This document shows, one piece after another, positions 14,850 through 22,866 of a stretch of DNA of 37,299 nucleotides (position 1 is the first letter of the stretch; the number at the start of each line of letters is the position of its first letter). The notes beneath the pieces are model-generated. The model did not search any database, had not been told where the DNA came from, and saw only the letters and a program-made list of their open reading frames with translations. Both the position numbers and the translations under genes were made by a program. Source of the DNA: Bradyrhizobium sp. AUGA SZCCT0283 (GTDB taxonomy: Bacteria; Pseudomonadota; Alphaproteobacteria; Rhizobiales; Xanthobacteraceae); the NCBI RefSeq assembly GCF_018130385.1, contig NZ_JAFCLU010000049.1:1-37299 (forward strand). Reading direction: 5' to 3'.

Positions 14850-15692
14850 ATGGCCAATTCAAGAACCCCGCTCGTCGATCGCTTCGGTCCTGATGCTGCG
14901 GATGTGGAGTTGGGCAGCGACGCCCCGTCCCTCCTCGGTCAGTTGGCAACTCGCGGCTCGGTACGAAAATTCCGCTCCGATATCATTCCGTACCGGACCT
15001 TGCGGCGGCTATGTGCGCTGGCGCTATGCGCTCCAACCAAAAGCGATCTCCAGCAGCGCGACATCATCATCATCGACGCGCCGCCTCTGAAATCCCAGAT
15101 CGGATCGCTCCTGGCCGACGGCCCGCTGGGCCAGAAATGGCTTGCAGACGTCCCTAACCTTCTCATCTTCTGCGGCAACAATCGAAGGCAGCGTCGAATC
15201 CACGCGCTGCGCGACAGGCATTTCGCCAACGATCATCTCGATGCCTTCTTCAACGCCGCTGTCGATGCGGCGATCGCCCTGTCCGCGTTCGTGATCGCGG
15301 CCGAGGCTGAAGGCCTCGGCGTCTGTCCGGTCAGCGCGGTCCGCAATCATTCCGACGCGCTGTCGCAGCTCCTGAACCTTCCCGACCATGTTTTCCCGGT
15401 AGCCGGCCTCGCCGTGGGATATCCAGCAGAAACGCCGCAGCTCAGCATGCGGCTTCCGCTGTCCGTGACCGTCCATCACAACACATTTCTCGAAGACGGC
15501 CTTGATGATGCCATCGAGGCATACGATCGGCGCCGCGAGGCAGCGCAACCATACGCGGCTCAACGCTATGTCGGGGAGTTCGGATCGGCCAAAACCTATG
15601 GCTGGTCGGAAGACAAGGCGCGGCAATATGCCCGCCCCGAGCGCGCGGACTTCGGCGCCTATGTGAGGCGCATCGACTTCAGGCTGGACTGA
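14850..15692 (+). CDS. Nitroreductase family FMN protein
   Basis: A 280-residue nitroreductase-fold protein. The FMN-binding start is LATRGSVRKF followed by APTKSDLQQRD. A central helix pair (FFNAAVDAAIALSAFVIAAE) and the motif EGLGVCPVSAVR are typical of the NfsA/flavin-reductase branch, and GLAVGYPAE closes the core. Members reduce nitroaromatics, quinones or flavins with NAD(P)H; the physiological substrate cannot be read here. GGAG lies ten bases before the ATG at 14850. It diverges from the acyl-CoA dehydrogenase gene (277-base gap, no other gene seen) and converges with the yeiH-like gene. A flavin-reductase role with the neighbouring sulfur genes is speculative. Confidence 0.8.
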   Translation: MANSRTPLVDRFGPDAADVELGSDAPSLLGQLATRGSVRKFRSDIIPYRTLRRLCALALCAPTKSDLQQRDIIIIDAPPLKSQIGSLLADGPLGQKWLADVPNLLIFCGNNRRQRRIHALRDRHFANDHLDAFFNAAVDAAIALSAFVIAAEAEGLGVCPVSAVRNHSDALSQLLNLPDHVFPVAGLAVGYPAETPQLSMRLPLSVTVHHNTFLEDGLDDAIEAYDRRREAAQPYAAQRYVGEFGSAKTYGWSEDKARQYARPERADFGAYVRRIDFRLD

Positions 15693-15731
15693 TCGATGCG
15701 AACGATCCGGCGCGGCCACCCGAGCGCCGTA

Positions 15732-16793
15732 TCAGTTGAACAGATGAATCAGGCCGATGCTGATCGCAAGCAGGAGCATCAGCGACAGCGTCACGGCCGC
15801 CGTCACCCGTCCGCCGACGGTGGCGAGAACCCGAACGTCGACACCGAGGCCGAGTGCCGCCATCGAGACGACCGTGAGGAAGCCGGTGACCGCAGTCAGC
15901 GGGCCGGCCACCGCTGCCGGTACGATATCGAGCGAGCGCAGAACGGAAAGCGCGAGAAAGCCGAGGATAAACCAGGGCACGAGCCGGAAGAAGCCGACCG
16001 TTGTCTTGCCGTGCGCTCCGCCGCGCAGACGCGGCGCGAGCAGCGAAAGTCCCACGACGATCGGCCCCAGCATCAAGACGCGCATCAACTTCACCAGCGT
16101 GCCGATCTGCGTGCTCATGAGCCCCGCAGGCACGGTTGCGGCAAGCACTTGCGGGACGGCGTAGACCGTGAGGCCGGCAAGAATTCCGTATTGCGTCGCG
16201 GACAATTGCAACAGCGGAATGAGCAGCGGCAGCCCCAGCACCATCATCACGCCGAGTATCGCGGTGAAGGAGATCGAGGACGCGATATCGTCGCCATCGG
16301 CTCCGATCACCGGGGCGACCGCTGCAATCGCCGAATTGCCGCAGATGGAGTTGCCGCAGGCGATCAGGATCGAGAGCCGCGTCGACAGGCCGAGCATGCG
16401 GCCGATGCCGAAGCTGAGAGCCAAAGTTACGACCACAGTCGCGGCAATCGCGCCGAGCAAGGCAACGCCGGACGCCGCGATCGCGGCAAAGCCGATGGAC
16501 GCGCCGAGCAGCATCACGGCCACCTCGAGCAGCTGCTTGGCGCTGAAGGCGATGCCGGCCTGCCAGCGCTCGGACGGATTCCAGAAGCTGCGCACGGCCA
16601 TGCCGAGCAGGATCGCCAGCACCAGCGCTTCCACATAGGGGTGCGCGAACAAACGCCGTTCCGCGGCTTCGAGAGCTGCCGAGACGCCGGCGACGATGAT
16701 GCAAAGCAGAACTCCGGGAATGAGCGCTGCAAGACGGGTCATGCTGGCCGCCGGTCGATTGCCGGGAGCGGAAGATTCCTCGTCTTGCGGCAC
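15732..16793 (-). CDS. yeiH: YeiH/UPF0324 family membrane protein, putative sulfate/sulfite exporter
   Basis: A 353-residue protein with about ten membrane helices, the usual YeiH length. Family-typical stretches include LLGMAVRSFWNP, the helix pair with CGNSICGNSAIAAVAPVIGA and a conserved HGKTTVGFFRLVPWFILGF-like loop (in order). I chose the GTG at 16793 because GGAG lies seven bases upstream; an in-frame TTG at 16868 would push the start into the regulator promoter. The family is annotated as putative sulfate exporters, and the enterobacterial YeiE/YeiH pair is linked to sulfite. It diverges from a LysR gene, the same arrangement as yeiE-yeiH. Substrate not proven. Confidence 0.85.
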   Translation of the reverse strand: MPQDEESSAPGNRPAASMTRLAALIPGVLLCIIVAGVSAALEAAERRLFAHPYVEALVLAILLGMAVRSFWNPSERWQAGIAFSAKQLLEVAVMLLGASIGFAAIAASGVALLGAIAATVVVTLALSFGIGRMLGLSTRLSILIACGNSICGNSAIAAVAPVIGADGDDIASSISFTAILGVMMVLGLPLLIPLLQLSATQYGILAGLTVYAVPQVLAATVPAGLMSTQIGTLVKLMRVLMLGPIVVGLSLLAPRLRGGAHGKTTVGFFRLVPWFILGFLALSVLRSLDIVPAAVAGPLTAVTGFLTVVSMAALGLGVDVRVLATVGGRVTAAVTLSLMLLLAISIGLIHLFN

Positions 16794-16880
16794 GAATTTC
16801 TCCGGTGGGGAGAAGAATCTATGCGTCAGATCGCGACAGTTAGGTAATATATTTTCGATCTGGCCCAATAGAGAGAAGTT

Positions 16881-17789
16881 ATGTCCTTAAACCTGCATTT
16901 GCTGCGCCTGTTCACGATGGTGGTGAGAACCGGAAGCTTCTCGCGCGCAGCCGACGCCCTCCATATCAGCCAGCCGGCGATCTCGAAGGGGGTGCGGGAT
17001 TTCGAGCTTCAGGTCGGCTGCCGCCTGCTCGACCGGACGCCGAAGGGCGTGCGCCCGACGCGGGAGGGAAAGGCGCTGGCGCGGCATGCGGAGGCGCTGT
17101 TTGCGGCCGAGCGCGCAGCGGAGGACGAATTATTGTCGCTGCGCAGTCTCGACAGCGGATCGCTGCGCATCGGCGCATCCACCACGATCGCGACCTACAT
17201 GATATCGGACTATCTCGGAACGTTTCACCGAAAATATCCCGGGATCGACCTGCATCTCGTCATCGCGAATACCAGGGACATCGCCGATCTCATGCTGGCG
17301 CATGATATCGAGATCGCGCTGGTCGAAGGTCCGGTCGAAGATGACGAGCTCGAAAGCCATGCCTGGCGCACCGACGTGATGAGCCTGATCGTCGATGCGC
17401 GGCACCGCTTCGCGGCGGCCGAGCGCGGGATCGACGGCGCGGCGCTTTGCGATGAAGTCCTGATCGTGCGCGAGCCCGGTTCCGGATCGCGCGAGGTGGT
17501 GGCGCAGGCACTGGCCGCCGAGGGAATTGAACCCAGGCGCACGCTGGAGATCGGCAGCACCGAGGCGATCAAGCAGGCGGTCGCCGCCGGCCTCGGCGTC
17601 GCCATTGTCTCCAGCGCCACGATTTCCGATCAGGTCACGCTTGGCCGGCTCAAGGTCGTGCCAATGCGCGACCTGCAGATCGAGCGCACGCTGTGGCAAT
17701 TGAAGGTACCCGGGCGAATAGAAATTCCTGCGGCGACCGCGTTCGAGCGGATGATCTGGCAGGACAAGCGCGTGGCGGAGATCGCCTAG
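16881..17789 (+). CDS. LysR-type regulator, YeiE/CysB-like context
   Basis: A 302-residue protein with an N-terminal winged HTH (residues about 3-62, LHLLRLFTMVVRTGSFSRAA then LHISQPAISKGVRDFE) and a LysR effector domain (about 92-295, with GSLRIGASTTIATYMI and AAGLGVAIVS). GAGAGAAG precedes the ATG at 16881. It is transcribed away from the yeiH-like gene, with 87 bases between start codons, so it probably regulates that gene as LysR proteins usually do. The effector is unknown; by analogy with YeiE a sulfur anion is plausible. It converges with the small membrane protein gene at 17786-18034, overlapping by four bases. Confidence 0.9.
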   Translation: MSLNLHLLRLFTMVVRTGSFSRAADALHISQPAISKGVRDFELQVGCRLLDRTPKGVRPTREGKALARHAEALFAAERAAEDELLSLRSLDSGSLRIGASTTIATYMISDYLGTFHRKYPGIDLHLVIANTRDIADLMLAHDIEIALVEGPVEDDELESHAWRTDVMSLIVDARHRFAAAERGIDGAALCDEVLIVREPGSGSREVVAQALAAEGIEPRRTLEIGSTEAIKQAVAAGLGVAIVSSATISDQVTLGRLKVVPMRDLQIERTLWQLKVPGRIEIPAATAFERMIWQDKRVAEIA

Positions 17790-18034
17790 AAGATCGCGGC
17801 CTTGACGAGCGCCGCAACGCGGCTGAAATCGTCAAAGACGCCCGGCTCGAAGAAGACGGCGCGGGCGATCACGATGGCCCCAACCAGCGACCAGAACAGG
17901 CCGGTGCCGGCCCACAACAGATATTTGGACGCGCGCGAAGGCGGCGCTGCGTCCCCTTCGGGCGCCAGACGCTCGCCAAACGGCTCGTATCTCAAGCGTT
18001 CCATTGCGCGGCCAATCTGCTGATTTAAAGGCAA
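17786..18034 (-). CDS. Small membrane protein (82 aa)
   Basis: A polar N-terminal half (QQIGRAMERLRYEPFGERLA) is followed by one membrane helix (about residues 38-60, KYLLWAGTGLFWSLVGAIVI) and a short tail (FFEPGVFDDFSRVAALVKAA). The ATG at 18034 has GGA eight bases upstream; an internal ATG at 18004 would give 72 residues. No family recognised. It converges with the LysR gene. Confidence 0.5.
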   Translation of the reverse strand: MPLNQQIGRAMERLRYEPFGERLAPEGDAAPPSRASKYLLWAGTGLFWSLVGAIVIARAVFFEPGVFDDFSRVAALVKAAIF

Positions 18035-18510
18035 ATGTCGTCGTTTCCGGCCGATGGAGCAATGGAAGCGAATTGCTTTTTCAAGCCATGGAATGGAAGC
18101 GCATTTCCGTATGGACCGGTTGCGGAATGGCTTTCTTCTTTGCCGGTGTCTGACTGCTCGGCCCCGAAGCAGGCGTCAGTCACCACGCTTTGACAACCGG
18201 TTTTCGTGCTCGCACGTGAATGGCTGCCAGCTTACGCTTCCGCAACGCGCTCTCCACGCACCACCGGCCCCAGCGCCTACCCTACAGAAAATGCCAATTT
18301 CCGCATAGCCGCGGGGTTAGATGATGCTCGTGCCCTCACGTCTGCTTCGCGTCACCCAGAGTGTCCCCAGCGCGTCCGCTTTATCGCCACATTGAAACAA
18401 GCGATCGGGTCAGTGCCAACTCCGCCCTGCACTGCAGCGTTATTGTATTCGGCCATCTCGTCGGCGATAGAGTTTTGGAGCGACACTTGGATGCCGAAGC
18501 CAGGCAGCGA
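18035..18510. other. Stretch without a convincing gene
   Basis: Two overlapping plus-strand open frames (18054-18308 and 18206-18547) have no ribosome binding site or recognisable product, and the second runs into the cupin gene on the other strand. The sequence may carry relics. No RNA gene or clear palindrome seen. Confidence 0.4.
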
Positions 18511-18966
18511 CTACTTGTTGCGCGGATCGTCTGCTGGGTTGATGTAATCGATGCCCCCAGGGCCGACGAACTGCACTTGGAGAATTCCCTCCTCATTTCC
18601 GGTCCAGGCATAGTGAGGGTGCTTTGCCGGATATACCCACAAGGAGCCCGGCTTTAACAACTCGCCTTTCTTCTCAAACGTTTCGCCATGACTACTCCCG
18701 ATATTGCCGCTTATGACGGTAACAACCTCGGAATAGGGGTGAGTGTGCGGCGGCATCTGAAAGTTAGGGGGGAACTTGATCCGTAAGACAACCACATCCC
18801 CTGCTTTCGTCGGGTCGCCCACCAGAGTTGCGATCTGTACGCCTTTGGGGAAGGCCGGGTTCTCGTTCCAAGCGAGTGCATCAGGCATAACCCGCGTCGG
18901 CACGTCTTGCGCCATTGCCGGGAGTGAGAACACGATCAAGCCCGCAAGCACCAATAACTTTCTCAT
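18511..18966 (-). CDS. Secreted cupin-domain protein
   Basis: A 151-residue protein with a Sec signal peptide (MRKLLVLAGLIVFSLPAMAQ, cleavage after AMA) and one cupin barrel. The metal-binding motif is PPHTHPYSEVVTVISG (His-x-His with a downstream Glu), with a later His in KHPHYAWTG. Such periplasmic cupins bind a metal ion; the role here is unknown. The start at 18966 is chosen because GGAGGAG lies upstream; an in-frame codon five residues earlier is less likely. It stands alone between stretches without clear genes. Confidence 0.85.
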   Translation of the reverse strand: MRKLLVLAGLIVFSLPAMAQDVPTRVMPDALAWNENPAFPKGVQIATLVGDPTKAGDVVVLRIKFPPNFQMPPHTHPYSEVVTVISGNIGSSHGETFEKKGELLKPGSLWVYPAKHPHYAWTGNEEGILQVQFVGPGGIDYINPADDPRNK

Positions 18967-19260
18967 GTGAGTCTCCTCCACTGTGATGTGGAATACGGCA
19001 CATATATAGAACTCCCTGGAGCTAGCAAAATCTAGGGCGGCAGCAAACTACGACGGTATTCCTGAATGAGTCGGCATTCCGTGACCGTGTGGTGCGGTCT
19101 GGCATCGCTACGTACAACTTCAATCGCGGGGGATGATGGCCGGAAAGGACAATGCGCGTTACCTTTTTGGCCTTGCGGATTCTCTAGCCGCGACATCAGT
19201 GGTTCTACCGTGCAACCTTGGCATCGTTTGCGCATTGGCAGCCAGGATGGAGGCCGGCAA

Positions 19261-19443
19261 ATGACCAAAGACATGTTGGCGATAAGCGTTGGAATGTTAG
19301 CGCTTGGTTTAGGTGTATGGGGCTTCTGGGGTAACCCGCAGAATACGAGACCTGCGAAGACACACGTCGTGCGCATCCTGGCCGATGATCCGGCTTTGAA
19401 GCTTGTTTCCGAGAAGAGCTCCTACATGCGGACGGAACGCTAA
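19261..19443 (+). CDS. Small membrane-anchored protein (60 aa)
   Basis: GGAGG precedes the ATG at 19261 with an 8-base spacer. One N-terminal helix (MLAISVGMLALGLGVWGFWG) is followed by about 35 polar residues (NPQNTRPAKTHVVRILADD and a basic end MRTER). The layout fits a membrane-anchored protein with a soluble tail. No family recognised. The 294 bases before it, back to the cupin gene, hold no other convincing gene. Confidence 0.5.
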   Translation: MTKDMLAISVGMLALGLGVWGFWGNPQNTRPAKTHVVRILADDPALKLVSEKSSYMRTER

Positions 19444-19543
19444 GCGCTACACTGTATAACTGCCGGATTACTCTAGAGGTCCTCACAATGTCCGCTCTTC
19501 TCTTGCCGGCTCAAGAGCCAGGGCGGTGATGCTGGCCGCGGTT

Positions 19544-19566
19544 GTTCAAACATGTGAACTCGTTCA
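19544..19566. promoter_or_regulatory. Overlapping GTTCA/TGAAC inverted repeats, candidate operator
   Basis: GTTCA-N6-TGAAC (19544-19559) overlaps TGAAC-TC-GTTCA (19555-19566), giving three alternating half-sites. The block ends about 50 bases upstream of the small gene at 19618. The arrangement suggests cooperative binding of a dimeric regulator; none is identified. Confidence 0.3.
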
Positions 19567-19617
19567 CAGCCACTTGCGCTCTTCCGGTACATAACGTGGC
19601 TGCGGAGGGCACACGCG

Positions 19618-19728
19618 ATGACCCAACCTGCAAAGCGCATACCCACATGGCTGACGATTGACGTGCTGGTGATAGTCATATCGCTCGCGATTATCGGGAT
19701 CGGCATCGTGATCGGGATTGCTCCCTAG
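19618..19728 (+). CDS. Tiny membrane protein (36 aa)
   Basis: A short polar start (MTQPAKRIPTW) leads into one very hydrophobic helix rich in Ile/Val (IDVLVIVISLAIIGIGIVIG). GGAGG lies ten bases upstream of the ATG at 19618. The inverted repeats at 19544-19566 are the only regulatory feature seen. Function unknown; similar tiny proteins lie at 1.6, 13.0 and 19.3 kb. Confidence 0.5.
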   Translation: MTQPAKRIPTWLTIDVLVIVISLAIIGIGIVIGIAP

Positions 19729-20309
19729 CTACGAACCTGAACGGATCGGCTCTGACAGCTACCCAGTACTACCCAAATTGGTACATCCGGACTGCCGGCT
19801 TTCCGAACGGCTCAGTTTTCATAACATCGCAAACCACAGGAGCTCTCTTGTGTGCGCGCTCCGGCGAGAAAACCGCGTTGGCTCAATCCAGCCCCTGTAT
19901 CGCAGCCAAGGCATGTATCTCGTCGGGGCGGGTAAGAATTGCCTGGCGCAACGTCCTCGGGACGCTGTGGATGTTACCTGGAACCGGAAAGGGCGGTGAA
20001 CATGCGTGGTCGCTTCTACGGATTAGTCGAGTGTTTGATCTATCAAGCACCAAACGCCGCGACACGGGTTGCATCGACTGCGAACAGACCGCTGCCCAAC
20101 GCGACAGGCGGCCAAAAAACGCCTCGACTGACACGGGGCTTTCCGATGTGGACAATTCTTACGATCAATCCCCGCGCTGGCAGAAACTCGCGGCGGTATG
20201 CGAGGAAATTTTCGAGCGCGAGGTGCAGTAAAACAAAACCCACAGCGACCGGCGCGCAATGAACTCCGATCGTCAGAGATGCTGCCGGGTCGCCGGGGTT
20301 GCCTGCCGG
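19729..20309. other. Stretch without a convincing gene
   Basis: Several open frames overlap on both strands (for example 19939-20262 plus and 20023-20424 minus). The plus-strand ATG at 20002 has a GGGCGGTG-like upstream region, but its product is rich in Arg/Thr/Pro and unrecognised. The stretch borders relics on its right and may itself be degraded. Confidence 0.35.
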
Positions 20310-20480
20310 TCAGCGCTTGATGCGTGCAAAAAAGAACATTCCGGCGATCAGCGTGATCGCAATTGACACGCCAGCCTAGCAATGCCGGCAGCGCCAAGTC
20401 CGCCTTACTCCTGGAAGCGGACATCGGCAGCGCCGGCGGCCATGTCGGCTTTGTGCCGATAGTGTTGAAAGTCTTTTTGG
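20310..20480 (-). repeat. Relic plus dispersed repeat-like element (KADM/VRF type)
   Basis: Read leftward, the codons around 20405-20465 spell HYRHKADM and ADVRF, a pattern I associate with a short repeat scattered through Bradyrhizobium genomes; this is from memory. Further left, 20310-20370 reads as the last helix of some membrane protein (VSIAITLIAGMFFFARIKR and a stop) with no start. The element appears to have replaced the body of a gene beside the nnrS relic. Confidence 0.3.
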
Positions 20481-20539
20481 GGTGACGACCAAAAGTTTAC
20501 GGGACCGCTGATACCTTTCGCACGCGGCGATATGAGGGA

Positions 20540-20773
20540 ACACTGCGTCCCCTGGGACAGGCTGTAGCCGTAAAGCATCTCATGCACATGCCAGTCCCGC
20601 GAGCGGCGAACGCCGAATGCAGCGGCAGTTCGCCATAGAAATCAGCAAGCCAAAGCAAGACGGCGAGGCCGGCATAGATGCTTCCGAGGAGGAAAAACGG
20701 CCGGAACCCATAGGACAACAAGGCGGGCTTGTCGTAGGCGCCTAGCCGCGGGACGGGGGGTTCTTGTAGTCAT
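20540..20773 (-). pseudogene. nnrS: Truncated, frameshifted nnrS copy
   Basis: The leftward sequence reads LLSYGFRPFFLLGSIYAGLA, then HSAFA, then RDWHVHEMLYGY, the N-terminal pattern of NnrS also seen in the intact gene at 5931-7109. Two shifts are needed: one extra C in the six-C run just after the ATG at 20773, and one near the Arg before DWHVHEM. Homology stops after about 75 residues and the following sequence is repeat-like. It lies just downstream of the cytochrome c gene in the same direction. Confidence 0.75.
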
Positions 20774-20823
20774 GATGGCTTCCGGTGATTTGTCGGGACG
20801 GCCATGGATGGAGGGCCGAGGTA

Positions 20824-21207
20824 CTACTTCTTCTTGCCGTCGGCGTCGAACTGCTTGAGATAGGCGAGCAGGTCGTTGGTCTTCTGCTCATCCTTCAGAC
20901 CGGCATAGATCATCTTGGTGCCGGGTATTTTTGCCTTGGGATCCTTGATGTACTCGCGGAACGTTGGCTCGTCCCATGTGATGCCGGAGTCCTTGTTCGC
21001 AGCCGAGTAGGAGTAGCCCGGCACGCTGCCGGACTTACGGCCGATGAGACCGTTAAGAACCGGTCCGACGCCGTTCTTGGCGTTCTCGCCGATCTGATGA
21101 CAGGTCTTGCAAACGCCGAAGACCTTCTCCCCGGCGGCGGCATCCTGGGCCCGCACTTCGCCGGAACATGCAACCGCCAGCAGCGCTACAAACATAAAAC
21201 TTCGCAT
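20824..21207 (-). CDS. Class I cytochrome c (c2/c550 type)
   Basis: A 127-residue periplasmic protein with a signal peptide (MRSFMFVALLAVACSGEVRA) and a single heme site C33-x2-C36-H37 (CKTCH). The sixth ligand is Met99 in IPGTKMIYAG, typical of mitochondrial-like cytochromes c2. GGGAG precedes the ATG at 21207. It is encoded just downstream of nosX in the same direction and is a reasonable electron donor for NosZ or NirK, which accept electrons from small c-type cytochromes or cupredoxins. The donor role is inferred from position. Candidate names include cycA-type; I leave the symbol empty. Confidence 0.9.
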   Translation of the reverse strand: MRSFMFVALLAVACSGEVRAQDAAAGEKVFGVCKTCHQIGENAKNGVGPVLNGLIGRKSGSVPGYSYSAANKDSGITWDEPTFREYIKDPKAKIPGTKMIYAGLKDEQKTNDLLAYLKQFDADGKKK

Positions 21208-21307
21208 TCCATTCTCCCTTTTTCGCGTTCGCCCGTTCCCGGCGCGAACCGTTGGCTTCCTTCACTTGCCCGACCGAAGTGTTTCCTATGTCGGAAGACC
21301 GGTCATC

Positions 21308-22318
21308 TCAAACGCCGTAGATGCGCAAGCCTCCATCACTGGTGATCAGCCGCACGTGCACACCCGGCCGCGCGGCCGCGATGTCGCCGATCCGCAACGC
21401 AGGCGTCAGGCTGAAGGCGGTCGAAAGCGCATCCGCCTCGGTGGCGGTCGACGCAACGACGCTGACGGTCCGATAGAGCGCGGGACTGCGTCCCGTCCGG
21501 GGATCGAATAGATGCGTGAACCGGCCGGCCGGATCGAAGCGGAACCCCGCGCCAGCCGTGGTCGCGACCGCTCGATCGACGAGGTCAACAGTTTCGGTGA
21601 GCGCGCCGGGTTTGTCGGGATCGGCAAGGCCGATGCGCCACGGTGTCCCGTCCGCTCTCGCTCCGAGCGCGCGTATCTCCCCCATGTTGACGAGGGTCAT
21701 CGATAGCCCGTGTGCGCGCAAGATATCCACGACACGGTCGGTGGCGTATCCCTGGGCGATGCCGTTCAGGGTGACCGCGGCGCCATGTCTGAGGAGCGCT
21801 ACACGCTCGTCGCTCACGCGCAGGCCGCTGCGGCCTACTTTCGCCAGCGCCTCCGTCAGCCTCTCGGCCGGCGGTCCGGCGGGATCCGGCTTCTCCGACG
21901 AGAAGTGTCCGGCGTAGAGCTGCCAGAGCGGCTGGACGGTGGGATCGAACGCGCCGTCGGTAAGGTCGGAGAATTGCAGCGAGGTCTTGAGCAGCGCGAC
22001 CATGTCGGCCTCCGGAGCGACCAGGATGCCGCTCCGGTTCAGGGCGCAGATCGCGGAATCCGTTCGGTACAGGCTGAACTGCTCTTCGAGTCGTCTTACT
22101 TCCGCCAGGCAGACCTGGACGACCCTTTCAGCTTCCTCCCGATCGGGATGGAAGATGTCGACCGAGACCTGCGCGCCGAGCGCCGATCCGCGCCAGCGCA
22201 CCGCCTCGCCCGCCCAAGTGCGTCGCCCATTAGAAAGAAACGCCGAACCTGCGGTCGCGGCTGCGATGGTGATCATGCGGCGGCGCGTGAGGTTCGCTGG
22301 TGCCATTGGAAGCCTCAT
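21308..22318 (-). CDS. nosX: NosX, ApbE-family FAD:protein FMN transferase
   Basis: A 336-residue protein with a twin-arginine signal (LTRRRMITIAAATAG, residues 10-24) and the ApbE fold. EEQFSLYRTDSAICALNRSG, DGAFDPTVQPLW, TLNGIAQGYATDRVVDIL and VNMGEIRALG are typical ApbE segments. NosX flavinylates NosR, attaching FMN to Thr in the periplasmic domain, and is needed for N2O reduction in vivo. The ATG at 22318 overlaps the last base of the nosL stop; an internal Met (residue 5) is an alternative start. It is the last gene of the nos operon. No clear terminator follows; about 100 bases separate it from the cytochrome c gene. Confidence 0.93.
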   Translation of the reverse strand: MRLPMAPANLTRRRMITIAAATAGSAFLSNGRRTWAGEAVRWRGSALGAQVSVDIFHPDREEAERVVQVCLAEVRRLEEQFSLYRTDSAICALNRSGILVAPEADMVALLKTSLQFSDLTDGAFDPTVQPLWQLYAGHFSSEKPDPAGPPAERLTEALAKVGRSGLRVSDERVALLRHGAAVTLNGIAQGYATDRVVDILRAHGLSMTLVNMGEIRALGARADGTPWRIGLADPDKPGALTETVDLVDRAVATTAGAGFRFDPAGRFTHLFDPRTGRSPALYRTVSVVASTATEADALSTAFSLTPALRIGDIAAARPGVHVRLITSDGGLRIYGV

Positions 22319-22866
22319 CAGTTTGCACGGACGCCGGGGCGTTCTTGCCCGGTTTGATCGCCGGCGGCGCTGTCGCTGCCGAGCACGTAACCGCTCGGAA
22401 TCTCCGCAAACGTGACAACTTTGCCGCCGTTGGCGGCGGCAAAAGCGTCCGCAGCGGCACGATTGCCGAAGGGCACAGCCTCGGCGGCGCCCATTCCGCC
22501 CTGCTTGCGGCTCTCGATGACGAAGAACGCCTTTCTGGCATCGATCCAGTTGGTCGCTCCCGGCTCCTCCCAGCTGGGCGCTCGAGCCATGTCGGACACG
22601 TAGATCGCGCGGATATCACGGGGCTGATCCGGCATCAGGGTAAAGGCCACGGTATCGCGCACCGAGGTGAACCAGTACGGGTCGACGCGGCTCGCCGTAA
22701 TGATCTGGCCCTTGGGTCCGGGGTGTTCGAGCACGTTCATGCCGCAGAAGACCCCCATCGCATCGCTGTTGAGCGCAACGGGCGGCGGCATGATGGAATC
22801 GCTTCCATCCCGATTGCAGCCGGTGAGGACGAGCGCGACGATCATGCACAAAATCCGCAGGGTCAT
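22318..22866 (-). CDS. nosL: NosL copper-binding lipoprotein
   Basis: A 182-residue lipoprotein with lipobox LVLTGC (Cys17). The metal region CGMNVLEHPGPKGQI (Cys41, Met43, His48) matches NosL, which binds Cu(I) and delivers it to the NosDFY machinery for CuZ assembly in NosZ. The middle segment YVSDMARAPSWEEPG and the closing FAEIPSGYVLG are also family-like. It overlaps nosY by four bases and nosX by one, so translation is coupled. Confidence 0.93.
   Translation of the reverse strand: MTLRILCMIVALVLTGCNRDGSDSIMPPPVALNSDAMGVFCGMNVLEHPGPKGQIITASRVDPYWFTSVRDTVAFTLMPDQPRDIRAIYVSDMARAPSWEEPGATNWIDARKAFFVIESRKQGGMGAAEAVPFGNRAAADAFAAANGGKVVTFAEIPSGYVLGSDSAAGDQTGQERPGVRAN

Noticed and set aside
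18206..18547. A 113-residue plus-strand frame before the cupin gene
   Set aside because: It overlaps the cupin gene antisense, has no ribosome binding site and has an unstructured, low-complexity composition.
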